The notes under the pieces: generated by a model
Database searches by the model: none
Told to the model about the DNA's origin: nothing
Seen by the model: only the letters and a program-made list of their open reading frames with translations
Translations under genes and position numbers: made by a program
Shown here: one piece after another, positions 18,371-27,826 of the stretch
Layout: every line of letters begins with the position of its first letter
Numbering within the stretch: position 1 is the first letter of the stretch
Origin: Burkholderia sp. Bp8963
GTDB lineage: Bacteria; Pseudomonadota; Gammaproteobacteria; Burkholderiales; Burkholderiaceae
Assembly: GCF_003854275.1 (NCBI RefSeq)
Contig: NZ_QTQP01000007.1
Coordinates: 1-64,000 of the forward strand
Length of the DNA: 64,000 nt
Direction: 5' to 3'

Positions 18371-18480
18371 ACGCCCTTCGCCCTCCTTCGCCCTCCTTCG
18401 CCCTCCTTCGCCCTCCTTCGCCCTCCTTCGCCCTCCTTCGCCCTCCTTCGCCCGCCGTTGTCCGCCGTTGCCCGCAGTTG
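18371..18480. repeat. decamer tandem repeat (minisatellite)
   Basis: Seven perfect copies of ccctccttcg run from 18381 to 18450, with one degenerate copy before (18371-18380) and three diverging copies after (18451-18480, ending in ...gttg). It is in the pyrE to PEBP gap, outside coding sequence, and looks like a variable-number locus useful for strain typing. The 10-bp period is not a multiple of three. Confidence 0.92.
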
Positions 18481-18658
18481 CCGGCTCCCGTCGCCGGCCG
18501 CCCGTCCGCACACCGGGAAACCGATGACGACGATGCGTCATTGCCTGCATCGCTCATCGAACCCTAATGCTAGACTTGACCCATCGCCGCAATCACCTTC
18601 GCGACAACAAACGATGCCGGGCCCGGCGGCCCGGCGCACGTGACGGGAGAAGCGCCAT

Positions 18659-19252
18659 ATGCATGTGGGTCGCCAGATCGCTCCGCCTGCGTCATTGCGT
18701 TGCCTGTCCCCGCTCGCCCTCGCCCTCCTTTGCGCCGTCGGCTTCGCGCGCCTGCCCGCGCATGCGGACACCGTGTTCACCGTCACGAGCAGCGACCTGA
18801 CGTCCGGCGGCCGCGTCGGCGCCGCGCAAGTCTTCGACCGCGGCGACTGCAAAGGCGCGAACCGCTCGCCGCAGTTGTCGTGGCGCAACCCGCCGCCCGG
18901 CACGCGCGGCTACGCGGTCACGATGGTCGATCCGGACGCGCCGGGCCACGGCTGGTGGCACTGGGCCGTCGCGGTGATCCCGACCACCGTCATGAGCCTG
19001 CCCGCCGATGCGAGCGCGTCGGGCTTCCTGCGGCGGATCGGCGCGAGCGAGGCGCGCAACGATTTCGGCGTCGACGGCTACGGCGGCCCGTGCCCGCCGC
19101 CCGGCAAGCCGCATCGCTACGTGATCACCGTTTATGCGCTGAAGAGCGCCGACCTGCGCATCGGCCAGGGCCGCCCGGCGCCGATGTTCGAGCACGAGAT
19201 CGATACGGAGACGCTCGGCACCGCGACGCTCACGGTCAGCTACGGACAGTAG
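18659..19252 (+). CDS. exported YbhB/YbcL-type PEBP (Raf kinase inhibitor-like) protein
   Basis: The 197-residue protein has a signal peptide (about residues 1-36, cut after AHA) and one phosphatidylethanolamine-binding-protein domain: TSSDLTSGG start, [14 protein letters not shown] ligand pocket near 98, and [20 protein letters not shown] near 140. E. coli YbhB and YbcL belong to this family; their ligand and role are poorly known. The ATG follows GGGAGAAGCGCCAT. It is flanked by its own terminator, so likely monocistronic. Confidence 0.88.
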   Translation: MHVGRQIAPPASLRCLSPLALALLCAVGFARLPAHADTVFTVTSSDLTSGGRVGAAQVFDRGDCKGANRSPQLSWRNPPPGTRGYAVTMVDPDAPGHGWWHWAVAVIPTTVMSLPADASASGFLRRIGASEARNDFGVDGYGGPCPPPGKPHRYVITVYALKSADLRIGQGRPAPMFEHEIDTETLGTATLTVSYGQ

Positions 19253-19384
19253 CCGGCGGATGCGTCGCAGGACGAGGCGCAGTTGCCCGGCGACATCGAC
19301 ACCGCGAAGGCGTCCGGCCGGCGCGTCGCCGACGCGACGGCTCGCTGCCCCGCGCTGCACCACGTTCCCCGGCAAAGGGACACA

Positions 19385-19412
19385 AGACGGCCCGCAGACC
19401 GTCTCTTTTTTT
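19385..19412 (+). terminator. terminator after the PEBP gene
   Basis: Stem AGACGG (19385-19390) with CCGTCT (19399-19404), followed by C and seven T. A -10-like TAAAAT at 19448-19453 just after it probably belongs to the argC promoter. Confidence 0.65.
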
Positions 19413-19503
19413 CGCCTCGCGCGGTGCAGGCCCGCCCCATGACGTCTTAAAATGGCTGCTTTCCGGCGTGCGAGCGCCGCGGCCCCGTTTCAGTGAGAGC
19501 GAG

Positions 19504-20454
19504 ATGAGCACAAAAGTTTTTGTCGACGGCCAGGAAGGCACGACCGGCCTCAAGATCTTCGAATACCTGTCCGCACGCAGCGACATCGAAATCCTGCGCA
19601 TCGACGAAGCGAAGCGCAAGGACGTCGACGAGCGCCGCCGCCTGATCAATGCGTCGAACGTTACGTTCCTGTGCCTGCCCGACGTCGCGTCGCGCGAATC
19701 GGCATCGCTCGTCGAAAATCCCGACACCACGCTGATCGACGCGAGCACCGCGTTCCGCACGAACCCGGCCTGGGCGTACGGCCTGCCCGAGCTGGCGCGC
19801 ACGCAGCGCGAGAAGATCCGCACGTCGAAGCGCATCGCGGTGCCGGGCTGCCACGCGTCCGCGTTCGTGCTCGCGATGCGTCCGCTCGTCGACGCCGGCG
19901 TCGTCGCGCCGACGTTCGCCGCGCACAGCCATTCGATCACCGGCTACAGCGGCGGCGGCAAGTCGATGATCGCCGACTACGAGAATCCCGCGCTGGCGAA
20001 CAAGCTCGCGAGCCCGCGCCCGTACGCGCTCGGCCTCGCGCACAAGCACCTGCCGGAAATGGCCGCGCACACGGGCCTCGCGAACGCGCCGATCTTCACG
20101 CCGATCGTCGGCCCGTTCCTCAAGGGTCTCGCGGTGACGACGTATTTCACGCCGGCCCAGCTCGCGAAGCGCACCACGCCGCAGGACGCGCAGCGCATCT
20201 TCGCCGAATACTATGCGGACGAAGCGTTCGTGCGCGTCGCGCCGTTCAATGCGGACGAGAACCTCGACGCCGGCTTCTTCGACGTGCAGGCGAACAACGA
20301 CACGAACCGTGTCGACCTGTTCGTGTTCGGCAATGAAGAGCGCTTCGTCACCGTCGCGCGTCTCGACAATCTCGGCAAGGGTGCATCGGGCGCCGCGATC
20401 CAGTGCATGAACCTCAACATCGGCGTGGCCGAGGACACCGGCCTCAAGCGCTGA
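19504..20454 (+). CDS. argC: N-acetyl-gamma-glutamyl-phosphate reductase (type 2)
   Basis: The 316-residue NADPH-dependent reductase makes N-acetylglutamate semialdehyde in arginine synthesis. The nucleotide-binding start is [20 protein letters not shown] and the catalytic cysteine is in [16 protein letters not shown] near residue 118; [14 protein letters not shown] follows near 142. The length matches the short type-2 ArgC (about 310), not the 334-residue E. coli type. The ATG at 19504 follows GTGAGAGCGAG. No other arg gene is adjacent. Confidence 0.94.
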   Translation: MSTKVFVDGQEGTTGLKIFEYLSARSDIEILRIDEAKRKDVDERRRLINASNVTFLCLPDVASRESASLVENPDTTLIDASTAFRTNPAWAYGLPELARTQREKIRTSKRIAVPGCHASAFVLAMRPLVDAGVVAPTFAAHSHSITGYSGGGKSMIADYENPALANKLASPRPYALGLAHKHLPEMAAHTGLANAPIFTPIVGPFLKGLAVTTYFTPAQLAKRTTPQDAQRIFAEYYADEAFVRVAPFNADENLDAGFFDVQANNDTNRVDLFVFGNEERFVTVARLDNLGKGASGAAIQCMNLNIGVAEDTGLKR

Positions 20455-20485
20455 CTCGAGCGCTGACCATCATCGCACGCGATGC

Positions 20486-20510
20486 AAAGCCGGCCGCTGG
20501 CCGGCTTTTT
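20486..20510 (+). terminator. rho-independent terminator of argC
   Basis: Perfect 10-base arms (20486-20495, 20499-20508) around GCT with a T run to 20510. The remaining gap to 20896 is A/T-rich and gene-free. Confidence 0.9.
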
Positions 20511-20834
20511 ATTTAACCGCAATAAGCAATAAGCGCGTATTCGCGCACGTATTTACAATTATTTACAAGCTTTCCATTGCGCGATTGCCGCGCCATTAAT
20601 CCCGACTCGCTTATATCCAGTCAATCCCGAATAGGGATAAACCGGATACCGCCGCTTTAAACGCTGCCGATATACGCGCGTGCGCGTCAGGCCGTGCCGC
20701 GCACGTCGCGCGCAGGCCACTCCACGGCCCATCTCCGGCCAGCGCGGCGTTTTAATTCTTACTGAAATCCACTCTCCGTCAGGCTGTAATCAGCACCCGC
20801 TGTTTCAATCGTCTTTTTTAGACGAGTTCATCAA

Positions 20835-20863
20835 TTGACAGCAAAAATCCGTGCAGCGACATT
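20835..20863 (+). promoter_or_regulatory. possible promoter of the DUF2957 cluster
   Basis: A perfect -35 TTGACA (20835-20840) lies 17 bases before a weak -10 (GACATT, 20858-20863), 33 bases before the first lipoprotein gene. The weak -10 suggests an activator or another start. The 386-bp A/T-rich region from 20511 to 20896 holds nothing else recognisable. Confidence 0.35.
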
Positions 20864-20896
20864 AGCTCGCACAATTAAACGATTGGAGACAGCGGC

Positions 20897-22318
20897 ATGT
20901 CGCACGCCTTATCGAAGGGGGTGGCAACGGCCTTTGCCATTGCCCCTTTGCTCGTTGCCTGTGGTGGGGGGGATTCCGGCGGCTCGCCTGCCCCGATCGA
21001 AGCCCCCCAATGTTCCGGTTCCAGCTGCGGCACGCAGGGGCCGCCACCGTCGCAGCCCGTCAATGGCGCGCTGTGCCCGGCCGACGCCGACATCGTGAAG
21101 AGCACGTATCTCGGCGGCGCGGGTAGCGGCGAGATCGTCAGCGTCAACATCGACGCGGTCGCGATGACCTACACGCTCAAGTGGCTCGAATCCCCGATCC
21201 CGCTGACGACCGGCACCGTCACGCCGACGCGCGTCGGCACGACGATCACCGGCAAGGTCATGCACCCGCCGACCGGCACGCTGCCGACCGCCGAACAGAC
21301 CCGTTGCGCGTTCATTCTCACGCCCGGCGCGGGCACGGCCGGGAACGGCTCGGCCTATTCGACGGCCGCCGACTTCAACCCGGCGAACCCGCCGATGCTG
21401 CTCGTCGGCATGGGCGTCGCGGGCGGCGGCATTCCGGGCGCGACGATCCAGTACAGCGGGCTGACGATCATCCCCGGCATTGCACAGAACATCGGCCAGG
21501 TGCCAAACCGTCACTTCGACTTCTATCCGTTCCTCGGCTTCGCAAGCACGACGACGGATCTGACGAAGCTGCCGGGCACGTACAACGCGCTGATCTACCA
21601 CCTCGTGCCGTCCGGCAACTACGCGACGAAAGGCACGAACTCGAGCGAGACGTTCGATGCGAACGGCGCGTGCACGTCAAGCGGCGCGTCGGGCTGCGAG
21701 ACGACCGGCGATCCGTGGAAGACGAGCGCGAACGGCGGCTACTTCGACAGCACGAAGGCGCCGCAGATCCTGCCGCAGACGCAGCTGCCGCTCATCGGCG
21801 CGACCGGCAAGTCGGCCACCGCGCACATGGTGATCGGCCAGCTGAACGGCGCGACGGTCCCCGTGATCGTGCGCACCGGCGACGTGAACCTCGGGACGCC
21901 GCCGCTGCATGCCGACGCGAAGGTCGACGACGAATCGGGCATCGCGGTGCTCGGCAGCGCGACGGCACTCACGTCGGGCGGCTTCGACGGCGGCTACGCG
22001 GGCGCGGACTCGAACTTCAAGTACACGGCCGCGCTGATCCGCGGCGCGAACGGCACGTTCGTGAACCCGACGACGCAAGCCGCGGAAGACGGCTTCACGC
22101 TCGATTACGGCCAGACGACACCGGGCCTGCTGAACATGACGACGATTCCGCCGGCCGGCGCGAGCTATGCCGCGGGATCGGGCGTGATGATCGCGACGGG
22201 CGGGCTGTATGCGGCGCTCGTGCAGGGCACCGTGAACGGCGGCGTCACGTCGACGTCGGCGAACGCGAGCACGTCGTCGGCGCCGTATTTCGGCGTGGGC
22301 GCGCAGATCAGCAAATAG
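20897..22318 (+). CDS. DUF2957 family lipoprotein A
   Basis: The 473-residue protein has a lipoprotein signal with lipobox LVAC near residue 22, followed by a Gly/Ser/Pro linker (CGGGDSGGSPAPIEAP). The mature part matches the Burkholderiales family DUF2957 of unknown function. Landmarks shared with the next gene are YLGGAGSGEIVSVNID, LESPIPLTTGTVTPTRVG, GMGVAGGGIPGATIQ, FDFYPFLGF, DDESGIAVLG and a closing PYFGVGAQI. The Gly/Thr/Ser-rich, beta-strand-like pattern suggests a surface or periplasmic beta domain. It leads a three-gene set with a paralogous lipoprotein and an OmpW-type porin. Confidence 0.82.
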   Translation: MSHALSKGVATAFAIAPLLVACGGGDSGGSPAPIEAPQCSGSSCGTQGPPPSQPVNGALCPADADIVKSTYLGGAGSGEIVSVNIDAVAMTYTLKWLESPIPLTTGTVTPTRVGTTITGKVMHPPTGTLPTAEQTRCAFILTPGAGTAGNGSAYSTAADFNPANPPMLLVGMGVAGGGIPGATIQYSGLTIIPGIAQNIGQVPNRHFDFYPFLGFASTTTDLTKLPGTYNALIYHLVPSGNYATKGTNSSETFDANGACTSSGASGCETTGDPWKTSANGGYFDSTKAPQILPQTQLPLIGATGKSATAHMVIGQLNGATVPVIVRTGDVNLGTPPLHADAKVDDESGIAVLGSATALTSGGFDGGYAGADSNFKYTAALIRGANGTFVNPTTQAAEDGFTLDYGQTTPGLLNMTTIPPAGASYAAGSGVMIATGGLYAALVQGTVNGGVTSTSANASTSSAPYFGVGAQISK

Positions 22319-22464
22319 CGGGAAAACGGCCGGCAACCCCGCGGCGCGCGCCGCCGCGGCAACGAACGAGAGGCGCCCGGCACGGCGCCGGCAGGGCAAA
22401 GCACAACCAAGAAGCGGCCGACAGGGAGCCGGCCGCCACACAAGACAAATCCTGGAGGAGCATC

Positions 22465-23706
22465 ATGAAGCGGAACCTCATTCTGGCGGCGGCATGTGCC
22501 GCGCCCCTTCTTTCGGCATGCGGCGGCAGCGGAGGCGACAATCCGCCGCCGCTCGTCGAGGACCGTCTCTGCCCTGCCACGCTCGACTACAGCACCGTCT
22601 ATACGGGCGGCGCCGGCAGTGGCGAACTCGTCAAGCTCCAGCTCGACACGACCAAGATGACCTGGCAGGTCACCTACGTCGAATCGCCGGTTCCGCGCAC
22701 GACCGGCACCGTCACGCCGACGCGCGCGGGCACCGTCGACAGCGGCACGCTCACGCAGGAAACGCTGCTGCCGACCAACAAGCTGAACCAGTGCGCTTTC
22801 CGCCTGAACGGCGCGAGCCTCGATGCGACGCGCCCGGCGCGCATCTTCGTCGGCTACGGCGTCGCGGGCGGCACGATCCCCGGCAAGGAAATCCAGTTCG
22901 GCGGCGTGCTCGGCCAGGCCGCGGTGCCCGATACGAAGTTCCCGTACTACCCGTTCATCGGCTTCTCGGCGATCGAGACCAACCTCGCGAACGTCGCCGG
23001 CAAGTACAGCCACGTCGGCTTCGGCGAGGTGCCGTCGCAGAACTTCGCGCCCGCATCGATCGACGCGACGGTGACGATCAACGCGGACGGCACGTGGACC
23101 AAGTGCGACACGACGGGCCAGTTCGCGGGCGCCTGCCGCCAGCCGGGCACGAATTTCGCGCAGTCGGCCGACGGCAGCGGCGCGTTCCAGACCAACAACT
23201 ACCAGAGCCAGCTGAAGCCGACGCTGTCGACGCTGCCGCAAGGCAAGGGCTTCATGATCGTCGGCAAGCTGCGCAACCAGCTCGTGCCGATCCTCGTGCG
23301 CACCGGCGTCGCGAACCCGAACCCGACGCCCGACGGCAATGGCGTGCCGGGCCTCACCGCCGACGACGAATCGAGCATCTCGATCCTCGCGCCGCAGACG
23401 GCGATCGCGGTCGGCTCGCAGAACGGCGAGTACATCGGCGTCGACAGCCAGTTCGACTACCGGACCACCGCGCTGATCAACACCCAGGCGACGCTGCTCG
23501 ATCCGTTCAACGCGTCGCAGGCGTCGCTCGCGACCGCGCTCGATCTCGACTACACGCAGAAGGTGCCGGGCACGGTCACCACGGTTCATTCGGGCTCGGG
23601 AAGCACGACGCCGACCGGCAAGTTCATCTTCACGGGCGGCGTGTTCGGCTTCCTCGACAACGCCGGATCGACGCCGTATTTCACGATCGGCGCGTTCGTC
23701 CAATAA
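22465..23706 (+). CDS. DUF2957 family lipoprotein B (paralogue of the preceding gene)
   Basis: The 413-residue lipoprotein (lipobox LSAC near residue 19, then GGSGGDNPPP linker) aligns end to end with the gene at 20897: YTGGAGSGELVKLQLDTTKM, VESPVPRTTGTVTPTRAG, GYGVAGGTIPGKEIQ, FPYYPFIGF, DDESSISIL and PYFTIGAFVQ. The pair therefore arose by tandem duplication and has diverged strongly. CTGGAGGAG precedes the ATG. The stop is 16 bases before the ompW-type gene, so these two are co-transcribed. Function unknown. Confidence 0.82.
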   Translation: MKRNLILAAACAAPLLSACGGSGGDNPPPLVEDRLCPATLDYSTVYTGGAGSGELVKLQLDTTKMTWQVTYVESPVPRTTGTVTPTRAGTVDSGTLTQETLLPTNKLNQCAFRLNGASLDATRPARIFVGYGVAGGTIPGKEIQFGGVLGQAAVPDTKFPYYPFIGFSAIETNLANVAGKYSHVGFGEVPSQNFAPASIDATVTINADGTWTKCDTTGQFAGACRQPGTNFAQSADGSGAFQTNNYQSQLKPTLSTLPQGKGFMIVGKLRNQLVPILVRTGVANPNPTPDGNGVPGLTADDESSISILAPQTAIAVGSQNGEYIGVDSQFDYRTTALINTQATLLDPFNASQASLATALDLDYTQKVPGTVTTVHSGSGSTTPTGKFIFTGGVFGFLDNAGSTPYFTIGAFVQ

Positions 23707-23722
23707 GCGGAGACAGGCCGTC

Positions 23723-24565
23723 ATGAAGAAAACCCTTCTGTGCGCGGCGGCCGCCGCCGCCACGCTGGCCGCGCTGGCCCCGCTCGCCGCGCACGCGCAA
23801 AGCGCCGGCAGCAACGTCGTCACGCTCGGCTGGTTTCACGTGATGCCGCAGCAGAGCAGCACGCCGATGACGACCAACGTTGCGCCGACGCCGATCAATA
23901 CGCCGCTGCGGCTGCCGGCGTCGTTCACGTCGCCGGGCACCGGGCTGCACACGAGCGGCGCGGACACCGTCGGCCTGACGGTCAGCCACTTCCTGACCGA
24001 CCACATCGCGGTCACGTCGGTGGCGGGCGTGCCGCCGGTGTTCAAGGTGTCGGCCCAGGGCACGATCAAGCCGCCCGGCCCCGCCGGCGCGCTCGGCACG
24101 CAGAACATCGGGCTCGGCTCGGTGAACCCGATCGTGAAGAGCGTGCGGCAATGGAGCCCGGCCGTGATCCTGCAGTACTACTTCGCGCAGGCGAACGCGA
24201 AGTTCCGGCCGTTCCTCGGCCTCGGCGTGTCGTACAACTGGTTCAGCGACCTGCAGCTCAACACGAACTTCATCAAGCAGACGCAGGACAACCTCGGCGC
24301 GATTCTCGCGGCGGGCGCGGGCAAGCCGGGCGTGACGTCGGTGGAGGCGAAGGCGTCGTCGTCGTGGCAGCCGGTGTTCAACGCGGGCCTGCAGTACAAC
24401 ATCACCGAGCATTTCGGGCTCGTCGCGTCGGTGACCTACATCCCGCTGAAGACGACGTCGACAGTGACGATCAAGGCGGCCGACGGCACGGTGCTGTCCG
24501 AATCGAAATCGGACCTGAAGGCCGATCCGATCATCAGCTACGTCGCGATGTCGTACAAGTTCTGA
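23723..24565 (+). CDS. OmpW-family outer membrane protein
   Basis: The 280-residue protein has a signal peptide (cut after AHA near residue 24) and an 8-stranded OmpW barrel pattern: VTLGWFHVMPQQ, DTVGLTVSHFLTDHIAV, FRPFLGLGVSYNWFSD, FNAGLQYNITEHFGLVASVTYIPLK, and the terminal aromatic residue in SYVAMSYKF needed for BAM assembly. OmpW forms a narrow hydrophobic channel. It is the third gene of the DUF2957 cluster. It is longer than E. coli OmpW (212) because of loops near 45-70 and 170-200. Confidence 0.88.
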   Translation: MKKTLLCAAAAAATLAALAPLAAHAQSAGSNVVTLGWFHVMPQQSSTPMTTNVAPTPINTPLRLPASFTSPGTGLHTSGADTVGLTVSHFLTDHIAVTSVAGVPPVFKVSAQGTIKPPGPAGALGTQNIGLGSVNPIVKSVRQWSPAVILQYYFAQANAKFRPFLGLGVSYNWFSDLQLNTNFIKQTQDNLGAILAAGAGKPGVTSVEAKASSSWQPVFNAGLQYNITEHFGLVASVTYIPLKTTSTVTIKAADGTVLSESKSDLKADPIISYVAMSYKF

Positions 24566-24594
24566 CGACGGCCGGGAAAAAACGGACGAAAAAA

Positions 24595-24616
24595 AGCCCG
24601 CCTGAAGAGGCGGGCT
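24595..24616 (-). terminator. hairpin terminator, T run on the minus strand
   Basis: Perfect 9-base arms (24595-24603, 24608-24616) around GAAG; the minus strand continues into seven T. It ends the LysR transcript and also lies behind the OmpW gene. Confidence 0.8.
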
Positions 24617-24726
24617 GAATCCATATCAGAGGAGACATGGAGGAGACAGGTGCAACTATAGCGAAACAGTTTCCGCAACGCAACATTTCCGTAGAGAAAA
24701 TAAGGATTTTCCCTCGAAGACCTGCT

Positions 24727-25653
24727 CTAATCCGCCTTCTCTTCTGACCCTATCAGATTTTTCCGGTCGAGCACGTCGGCCAGCGTGTCCCGCAGCAGCG
24801 CGATCGGCCGCATCAGGCGGCCCGGCAGCGCGCCGTGCACGAGCCAGATGTTGATCCGCGTCTCGAGCCCCGACGTCTGCACGACCCGCAGCGCGTCCCG
24901 ATGCGCACTCCGCGCGAGCGCGGCCGGCGACGCGATGCCGATCCCGGTGCCGCGCGCGACGAGTGACAGTTGCAAATCCGAGCCGAACGCCTCGACCGCC
25001 ACGTCGAACGGCAGCCCGGCCGCGCCGAGCGCGCGGCTCAGCGCCGAACGCATCCCGCAGCCGTCCTGGCTCAGCACCCACGGAAAACGCGACAGCGCGT
25101 CGAGCGTCAGCGGCCCTTCCGGCAGCGGAAAGTTGCGCGCGGCGACGAGCACGGCCGGCTGCATGCCGAGCAGCGTCTTCGTCAGCGCGTCCGGCAGCGT
25201 CGCGCTGGCCGGCATCATCACCGTGGCCGCATCGAGCGCGCCCTGCTCGACGCTCTGCAACAGCGCCGGCGACCAGCCGGCCGTCACCCGCAGCGTCAGC
25301 CGTGGAAATGCGTCGCGCAGCCGGTCGATCGGCCCCTCGAGCGCCAGCTCCGACAGGAACGGCGGCACGCCGATGCGCAGCTCGCCCGACGGCTCGCTGT
25401 CCGGCGAGCCGACCGCCAGCAGCGTGTCGACCGCGCAGAGCACGTTGCGCGCAAGCGCATAGACCTCACGCCCGGCGGCGGTCGGCTTCAGCGGCTTGCT
25501 CTGCCGCTCGAGCAGGGGCACGCCGAGCAGCGTTTCGAGGTTCTGCACGCGCCGCGTGAGGCCCGGCTGCGTCAGATGGAGCTTCGCCGCCGCGGCCACC
25601 ATCGAGCCGCTGTCGACCACCGCGACGAATGCCTGTAGATCGCGCGTATTCAA
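24727..25653 (-). CDS. LysR-family transcriptional regulator
   Basis: The 308-residue protein has the N-terminal winged helix-turn-helix (MNTRDLQAFVAVVDSGSMVA, LTQPGLTRRVQNLETLLGVP) and a LysR substrate domain from about residue 90. It is divergent from the MFS exporter gene at 25748 with a 94-bp shared region, the classic layout for a LysR protein that controls its neighbour. The inducer cannot be inferred. Confidence 0.9.
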   Translation of the reverse strand: MNTRDLQAFVAVVDSGSMVAAAAKLHLTQPGLTRRVQNLETLLGVPLLERQSKPLKPTAAGREVYALARNVLCAVDTLLAVGSPDSEPSGELRIGVPPFLSELALEGPIDRLRDAFPRLTLRVTAGWSPALLQSVEQGALDAATVMMPASATLPDALTKTLLGMQPAVLVAARNFPLPEGPLTLDALSRFPWVLSQDGCGMRSALSRALGAAGLPFDVAVEAFGSDLQLSLVARGTGIGIASPAALARSAHRDALRVVQTSGLETRINIWLVHGALPGRLMRPIALLRDTLADVLDRKNLIGSEEKAD

Positions 25654-25747
25654 AACAAACTCGCATAATCATGATAGACATATTTCAATTGTCGCATAAA
25701 CATCAACCGCCTACGATGGGCACTTTCCACCTTCCCTCCGGCTGACC

Positions 25748-27031
25748 ATGACCTGCCCTGCCGACCTCTGCCCCGCCACCGCGCCCCCGTCCGGCGGCAC
25801 GACACCCGCGTTGAGCGCGGGCATGACGCTGTTCTTCGCCGCGACGGTCGGCGTGATCGTCGTCGACCTGTTCGCCGCGCAGCCGCTGACGGGCCCGATC
25901 AGCGCCGACCTGCACCTGCCGCCGGGCCTCGCCGGCCTCGTCGCGATGCTGCCGCAGCTAGGCTATGCGATCGGGCTGGTGCTGCTCGTGCCGCTCGTCG
26001 ACCTGCTGGAAAACCGCCGCCTGATCGTGACGACGCTCGCCGTCTGCGCGGCAATGCTCACGCTGCCGGCCATTACGCGCTCGGGCACGGTATTCCTGCT
26101 CGCGACGCTGGTCGCCGGCGCCGCGTCGAGCGTGATCCAGATGCTGGTGCCGATGGCCGCGTCGATGGCGCCCGATGCGCAGCGCGGCCGCGCGGTCGGC
26201 AACGTGATGAGCGGCCTGATGCTCGGCATCCTGCTGTCGCGGCCGCTCGCGAGCCTGATCGCCGGCTCGGCCGGCTGGCGTGCGTTCTACGGCGTCGCGG
26301 CGGCCGCGAACGCAGCGATCGCCGTGGTGCTCGCGTTCCGGCTGCCCATGCGACGGCCACACGCGACGGCCGGCTACCGCGCGCTGCTCGCATCGATGGG
26401 ACGCCTGCTGGCCGACGAGCCGCTGCTGCGGCGGCACGCGCTGTCCGCCGCGCTCGGGATGGCCGCGTTCAGCGGGTTCTGGACCGCGATCGGGCTGCGG
26501 CTCGCCCAGCCGCCGTTCGCGTTCGGGCTGCACGGGATCGCGCTGTTCGCATTCGCCGGCGCGAGCGGAGCGATCGTCACGCCGCTCGCGGGCTGGGCCG
26601 GCGACCGCGGCCACGGCCCGGCCGCGTTGCGGATCGCGCATGCGACGATGCTCGTCGCGCTCGTCGCGATCGGCGTCGCAGCCGCAGGCTGGGGCGGCTT
26701 CGATGCGCACGCGCATCGCGGTGCCGCGCTCGCGCTGCTGGTCGCCGGCGCGGCGCTGCTCGACGCGGGCGTCATCACCGACCAGACGCTCGGCCGACGC
26801 GCGATCAATCTGCTGAATCCCGCTGCGCGCGGCCGGCTGAACGGCCTGTTCGTCGGCCTCTTCTTCGTCGGCGGCGCGTCCGGCGCGGCGCTCGCGGGCA
26901 GCGCATGGGCGTGGGCCGGCTGGCACGGCGTGTGCTGCGTCGCGCTCGCGTTCACCAGCGCAGCCGGCCTGTTCGGCCTGGTCTCGGGCCGACATGCCAG
27001 CACCGTGGCCGTGCCGGAACCGCGCCCGTGA
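25748..27031 (+). CDS. MFS transporter, drug/metabolite exporter type
   Basis: The 427-residue membrane protein has about 12 hydrophobic segments and the MFS loop pattern LVPLVDLLENRRLIV near residue 80. TLVAGAASSVIQMLVPMAAS and RGRAVGNVMSGLMLGILLSR match efflux-type MFS proteins annotated as arabinose-efflux-permease-like. It is divergent from a LysR regulator that probably controls it. The substrate is unknown. Confidence 0.88.
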   Translation: MTCPADLCPATAPPSGGTTPALSAGMTLFFAATVGVIVVDLFAAQPLTGPISADLHLPPGLAGLVAMLPQLGYAIGLVLLVPLVDLLENRRLIVTTLAVCAAMLTLPAITRSGTVFLLATLVAGAASSVIQMLVPMAASMAPDAQRGRAVGNVMSGLMLGILLSRPLASLIAGSAGWRAFYGVAAAANAAIAVVLAFRLPMRRPHATAGYRALLASMGRLLADEPLLRRHALSAALGMAAFSGFWTAIGLRLAQPPFAFGLHGIALFAFAGASGAIVTPLAGWAGDRGHGPAALRIAHATMLVALVAIGVAAAGWGGFDAHAHRGAALALLVAGAALLDAGVITDQTLGRRAINLLNPAARGRLNGLFVGLFFVGGASGAALAGSAWAWAGWHGVCCVALAFTSAAGLFGLVSGRHASTVAVPEPRP

Positions 27032-27038
27032 AAGACGA

Positions 27039-27068
27039 ACGCCCCGCCCTCTCGCGAGGACGGGGCGT
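27039..27068. other. intergenic hairpin between converging MFS and LysE genes
   Basis: ACGCCCCG (27039-27046) pairs with CGGGGCGT (27061-27068), with a partly paired interior. There is no T run on either strand, so it is a weak terminator at best. Confidence 0.4.
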
Positions 27069-27112
27069 CCGGGCCGGCGCACGCCAACGACAGGCGTGCG
27101 GACCGAAGCCGG

Positions 27113-27751
27113 TCAGTGACGAACCAGCGCCATCATCGCGCCGAAGCCGACGAACAGGCCGCCCGTCAGCCGGTTGAACGCCTTCGCGACGTTCTGGCTC
27201 TTCAGCGTCGCGCCGATGCGCGTGCCGAACGACGCATAGACGAGATACCAGCTCACTTCGATCACGGCGAACGTGACGACCAGGACGCCGAACTGCGGCA
27301 GCGTCGGCTCGGCCGCGTTGATGAACTGCGGCAGCAGCGCGGCCGCGAACAGGATCGCCTTCGGATTGCTGCCCGCGACGAGGAAGCCGTTGCGAAACAG
27401 CGCCCAGCGCGACGCCGCCACGGCCTGGCGCGGCACCGATTCGACGTCGGCGGCCGGCGCGTCGTCGACCCGCGCGCGCCACGCCTTCACGCCAAGGTAG
27501 ATCAGATACGCGGCACCGGCGAAGCGCAGCGCGTTGAACATCGCCGGCCACGCCTCGAGGAACACGCCGAGCCCGGCCGCCGACACCGACAGCATCAGCA
27601 CCAGCGCGGTCAGGCAGCCGGCCATCGTCGACGACGAACGCCGCAGCCCGTGGCGGGCGCCGTGCGTCATCACGAGCAGCATGTTCGGGCCCGGAATCGC
27701 CGACACGACGAACACCGTCGCCACGAAAAGCCACCATGTGTGCAAATTCAT
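27113..27751 (-). CDS. LysE/RhtB-family amino acid exporter
   Basis: The 212-residue inner membrane protein has about six hydrophobic helices and the LysE family signature near the N-terminus, VVSAIPGPNMLLVMTHGARH, with SNPKAILFAAALLPQFI near residue 130. Family members export homoserine, threonine, leucine or similar. The ATG at 27751 was chosen over the adjacent GTG at 27754. It is downstream of, and in the same direction as, the dehydrogenase gene at 27827, 75 bases apart. Confidence 0.88.
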   Translation of the reverse strand: MNLHTWWLFVATVFVVSAIPGPNMLLVMTHGARHGLRRSSSTMAGCLTALVLMLSVSAAGLGVFLEAWPAMFNALRFAGAAYLIYLGVKAWRARVDDAPAADVESVPRQAVAASRWALFRNGFLVAGSNPKAILFAAALLPQFINAAEPTLPQFGVLVVTFAVIEVSWYLVYASFGTRIGATLKSQNVAKAFNRLTGGLFVGFGAMMALVRH

Positions 27752-27826
27752 CACGGCCTCTGCCTGAAGGAAAACGAAAGGACGATTATGCCGCGTGCGG
27801 TGCGGGTTTGTCCCGCAGCGTCAACG

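Noticed and set aside
18371-18480. CRISPR array
   Set aside because: The 10-bp units are contiguous with no spacers and no cas gene is nearby; it is a minisatellite. The same holds for 39421-39490.
27039-27068. Rho-independent terminator between MFS and LysE genes
   Set aside because: The hairpin is good, but neither strand has a T run after it, so it is listed only as a hairpin.
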